DNA of 18,203 nucleotides from Pinguiococcus pyrenoidosus. Taxonomy: Eukaryota; Sar; Pinguiophyceae; Pinguiochrysidales; Pinguiochrysidaceae. Position 1 is the stretch's first letter. Every line of letters starts with the position of its first letter. Positions 15,744 to 18,203 of this stretch are shown in pieces. Under the pieces are notes generated by a model, which saw only the letters and a list, made by a program, of their open reading frames with translations, had not been told where the DNA came from and searched no databases. Made by a program: the position numbers and the translations under genes. Where the stretch lies: the NCBI GenBank assembly GCA_019677205.1, contig JAAMXY010000692.1, positions 1 to 18,203 of the forward strand. Reading direction: 5' to 3'.

Positions 15744-16464
15744 AGCGCCTGCCCCTCGGCCTCGGAAGTCCACTGCGCGTCGCACGGCCGCACGCCGGGA
15801 GTTTGCAGCCGTCAAGTCAGCTGTCAAGTCGGAGTCATGACAGACGCTAATTAGAGTGAGGTTGGTTTGTGTGCCTTTGTTTAGCGTAAAGAATCTTGCT
15901 CCCGACGTCGCTGCAAACATCGCCAAGCAAACGAATCGTCGTTCGTAAACTTCCAAAAACAGCGTCGTCGTCTTCCTGCTCTTCGCTCTTTTGTTCGTGC
16001 TATCTGCCTTCCTTTTTTCTCGCTGCGCATCATGCCTTCATGACAGAGATGAAAGAGGCAAAGAGGTGTAGCGACGAAGATGCGATGCTGCAAACGCGGT
16101 CGGGAGGCGGGATGTCTCCTTCTTACGCTTCGTTGAGCCCCGGAGACACTAGGAGACGATGTGGGATGGGGTGAGACGAGACGAGACGAGACGAGACGAG
16201 ACGAGACGAGACGAGACGGGGTGAGATGCGACAAGACGAGATGGAATGAGATGCGACGAGACGAGATGGGGTGAGATGAGACGATGGGAACGCTGCCTGT
16301 CCCTGTGAGCAAGCTCCCTCCTTCTGACACGGCGCGCAAACGGTGGGAAATGACTTTCCTTGTGTGACAAAAGACTTCGGTCTCCTGCACCCGAACTAGC
16401 TGTCTCGGACTCCGCGTCGCCTCGCCTGCGCCGCTGGGATCAGAGGCTCCATTCCAACATCCGT
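15744..16464. other. Convergent 3' intergenic region
   Basis: These 721 bases lie between the 3' ends of the plastid-protein gene and the Mpv17 gene. Apart from the GAGAC repeat listed separately I find nothing gene-like. A 289-residue minus-strand frame here is a shadow of the Mpv17 exon extended through the repeat. Near 15810-15835 GTCAAGTC occurs twice close together. Confidence 0.5.
16173..16287 (+). repeat. (GAGAC)9 pentamer microsatellite with degenerate tail
   Basis: Nine perfect GAGAC units (16173-16217) are followed by about 70 bases of decayed GAGAT/GCGAC/GGGGTGAGAT units. It lies 3' of the Mpv17 gene. The decay gradient suggests an older, longer array with a recently expanded perfect core. 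Confidence 0.92.
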
Positions 16465-17436
16465 CTACTTGGCCTTCTCCTTCTCCGCCTCCTCGTCGCC
16501 CCCGACCTCCTTGTTGCCAAGGAAGGACAGGAAGATGTTGTACATAATCTGCATCACGTTGATGTAGAGGAGGCGCTGATCGGACGGGATGAAGCGGAAG
16601 TTCACGAAGTGCGCCGGGATCCAGTAGCCCCAGGAGCCCATGACCGCCGTCGGCAGGTCCTGCTCGATCTTCTTCTTCAGGTCGTCCACGGACTTGCCCT
16701 CGGTGAAGTTCAGGTAGCTGAAGAACACGACGCCAAAGATCGGGTTCCACGCCACCTGGTCGATGCCGACCTTGGTGAACACCGTGACCATGTCCGTCTT
16801 GGGCAGCACGCGGTCAAGGAAGCCGTAGAAGTAGTGGCCGGAGGGGCCGTGCCACAGCAGACCAAAGGTACCCATGCGCACCGTGCGCATCACATCAAGA
16901 TCCTCTTTCCCCTGCACATAGCGTAGCGTAAGGCAGCGAAGATTAGCAGTGCGACTCCGATCCCCCAAAGAAGGCTTGCCGAGAGCTGGTCAGCCGCAAA
17001 TGATCGGGGCGGGGGGGGCTTTTTGCAGGAGTGCTTCGCGCCGCAAACCCTTCAAGCGACGCAGCGTTCCCTCCTCAACATGCTCTCTCCTTCCACTTCA
17101 ATCAATCCATCTACCGTTTCTTCAAGCTGTGGCTTTGGAGAAAGGGCGTGCAGCTCTCTTGGCGCATCGGCGATACAACGTTTGTATCCAGACGCCACCT
17201 CCTCCCCCCCAAAGTGCACATCGCTTCCCCCTCAGGCTCGGCTTCATCTCCCACATTGCTGCAAGCATCCCCACAGCAGCACGAGGCCAGGCACCGAGAA
17301 CGGAAGAGATGCCCACCTCCACACCCTTCTGCGCGAGCATGTCTCCGAGGGTGAATCCCGTAAGCGAAGTGCAGGCCTTGACGAGCAGGGGGTTCTTCGC
17401 CAGCGCCCGCGTGTAGGCGGCCCAGATTCCAGACAT
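16465..17436 (-). CDS. Mpv17/PMP22 family membrane protein, 2 exons, 188 aa
   Basis: Exon 1 (17317-17436) and exon 2 (16465-16911) join in phase 0 across a 405-base intron (donor GTGGGC, acceptor GTGCAG). The protein matches Mpv17/PMP22/Sym1 from end to end: 'WAAYTRALAKNPLLVKACTS' and 'GDMLAQ' in exon 1, 'RTVRMGTFGLLWHGPSGHYFYGFLDR' as the 'GP..H.WY..LD' core (16850-16800 region), then 'DQVAWNPI', 'WGYWIPAHFVNFRFIPSDQR' for the conserved W-x-P..Q..NF..VP..R, and 'YINV....YN.FLS'. Family members are small four-helix proteins of the inner mitochondrial, peroxisomal or (in algae and plants) plastid membrane, thought to affect membrane permeability. There is no presequence before the first helix. 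The tail is charged and Lys/Glu-rich. An extra exon in the long intron is possible but not needed. Confidence 0.9.
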
Positions 17437-17971
17437 GATGAGCAGTGCGTCGGAGCGTGGAAGTGGCGGGAGAGAGGGCAGGACTCGCGGCTGCCAAGGT
17501 GGGAAGAGGGCAGAGAAGTGGTGACGAAATTTGGCGCAGAGAAGTGCAACGAGGCCTCCTGTTTGGAAGCACACGACACTGCCACGCACGCGCGCGCAGG
17601 ACCTCGTGTGGATACCCCGAATAAGAGTGTATCCGATGAGATTCTTCTTGTGCTCGATTGGTGCTCGGCCAAGGGAAGCGAACTTGATTTGTGGTTCCTC
17701 GGTATCTAAAATTGAAAGACACGCTGCGCGGTCATGGGTTGGACGACTGACGTCGTAGCACTTTAGTTCTCCATATTTCGGCGCATTCGATTCTCTCCGG
17801 GCCCTTGATATGCTGTATTACGCTTCGTATCACATGAGAATCTCGCAGCATCACATGGTTCTCGGATACTCCGCAAAACTACGTGAAAGTACGGAAAAGA
17901 CATCTCTTCGCACGAACTTCACGAGCCCCCCCCCTAAATTTTGCGCCTCTCTTACCAGATGTGGACTCCCC
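17437..17971. other. Divergent intergenic region between the Mpv17 gene and the right-edge gene
   Basis: I see no gene in these 535 bases. The plus-strand frames that cover part of it are continuations of Mpv17 antisense. There are a short C-run (17926-17935) close to the right-edge gene and an alternating CG/CA stretch near 17580-17600. Promoters of both diverging genes should be here. Confidence 0.45.
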
Positions 17972-18203
17972 ATGGGCGAGAGCAGTCATTCAAATGGAAG
18001 TCGTCGGCCTGTGCGCGCGCTCGGCATCCTGGGTTGCGTGGTGCTGCTGATCTGGCTGCTGTGGCGCAGCAACGCGTTGTTCCTGCCCCTCCTGCAAGCT
18101 CTGCACTCGGAGGTGGAGCTGCAGCGCACTTCTTGCGCCCTGCCCTTTGAGGGCAGCGGCAATGTCAGCCTCCGCATCGGCATCCTGCTGCAGTGCGATG
18201 AGA
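17972..18203 (+). CDS. N-terminal part of a signal-anchored (type II) membrane protein, cut by window end
   Basis: An ATG at 17972 opens a frame that stays open for 77 codons to the end of the window. The first 17 residues are short, polar and basic (MGESSHSNGSRRPVRAL). They are followed by one strong membrane helix (about 18-30, 'GILGCVVLLIWLLW') and then a lumenal or external-looking segment, 'HSEVELQRTSCALPFEGSGN', with an N-V-S glycosylation site. That is the layout of Golgi type II enzymes such as glycosyltransferases, but nothing here identifies the enzyme. The real 3' end and any introns lie outside the window. An ATG-less frame at 17941 overlapping it in another phase is weaker. Confidence 0.6.
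   Translation, partial: MGESSHSNGSRRPVRALGILGCVVLLIWLLWRSNALFLPLLQALHSEVELQRTSCALPFEGSGNVSLRIGILLQCDE

Noticed and set aside
16173-16287. Possible CRISPR array or centromere-like satellite
   Set aside because: The unit is five bases with no spacers; it is an ordinary microsatellite.
17023-17709. 228-residue plus-strand frame
   Set aside because: It is antisense to the Mpv17 intron and exon 1, with no conserved motif.

Overview
The window reads as nuclear DNA of a unicellular alga with a complex (secondary, red-lineage) plastid, most likely a cryptophyte-type alga. Most genes are split by short GT-AG introns, usually 64-113 bp, and joining the exons restores complete conserved proteins. Two genes start with a signal peptide followed at the cleavage site by Phe (AAAF-R and ATAF-VP), the presequence signature of red-derived complex plastids. 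One of them (PsbQ) also carries a second, thylakoid-lumen signal. I cannot name the species from sequence alone.

Layout from left to right. 1-870: a broken stretch resembling a copia-type Gag (minus strand) and an exon of a cysteine-rich protein (plus). 1151-4293 (minus): a 15-exon dihydroxyacetone/triose kinase, rebuilt as a 604-residue protein. 4467-4895 (plus): the C-terminal end of a Fanzor/TnpB-like RNA-guided nuclease, with no start codon and most of the protein missing, lying head-to-head with the kinase gene. 5106-7128 (minus): a 5-exon amino-acid transporter of the AAAP family. 7717-8883 (minus): 2-exon PsbQ. 9564-12722 (plus): an intronless 1052-residue fusion of PP2C phosphatase, two cyclic-nucleotide-binding domains and a protein-kinase fold. 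This is the architecture of the plant 'PP2C-PKG' proteins, but here both catalytic Asp residues of the kinase are Asn. 13261-14483 (minus): a 3-exon soluble ABC ATPase of the CAF16/plant ABCI20-21 type. 15305-15743 (plus): a 2-exon, 117-residue plastid-targeted protein of unknown function. 16465-17436 (minus): a 2-exon Mpv17/PMP22 membrane protein. 17972 to the end (plus): the start of a signal-anchored protein, cut by the window.

The genes do not form an operon. They are ordinary eukaryotic neighbours with alternating strands: metabolism (triose kinase, amino-acid transport), plastid function (PsbQ, the 117-residue protein), cyclic-nucleotide signalling and mRNA/ABC biology. Microsatellites are abundant. 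Within genes they sit in unusually long introns, where the sense strand is largely pyrimidine. The items most worth following are the Fanzor relic and its downstream hairpin, the double Asp-to-Asn pseudokinase fused to an apparently intact phosphatase, and the unknown plastid protein.
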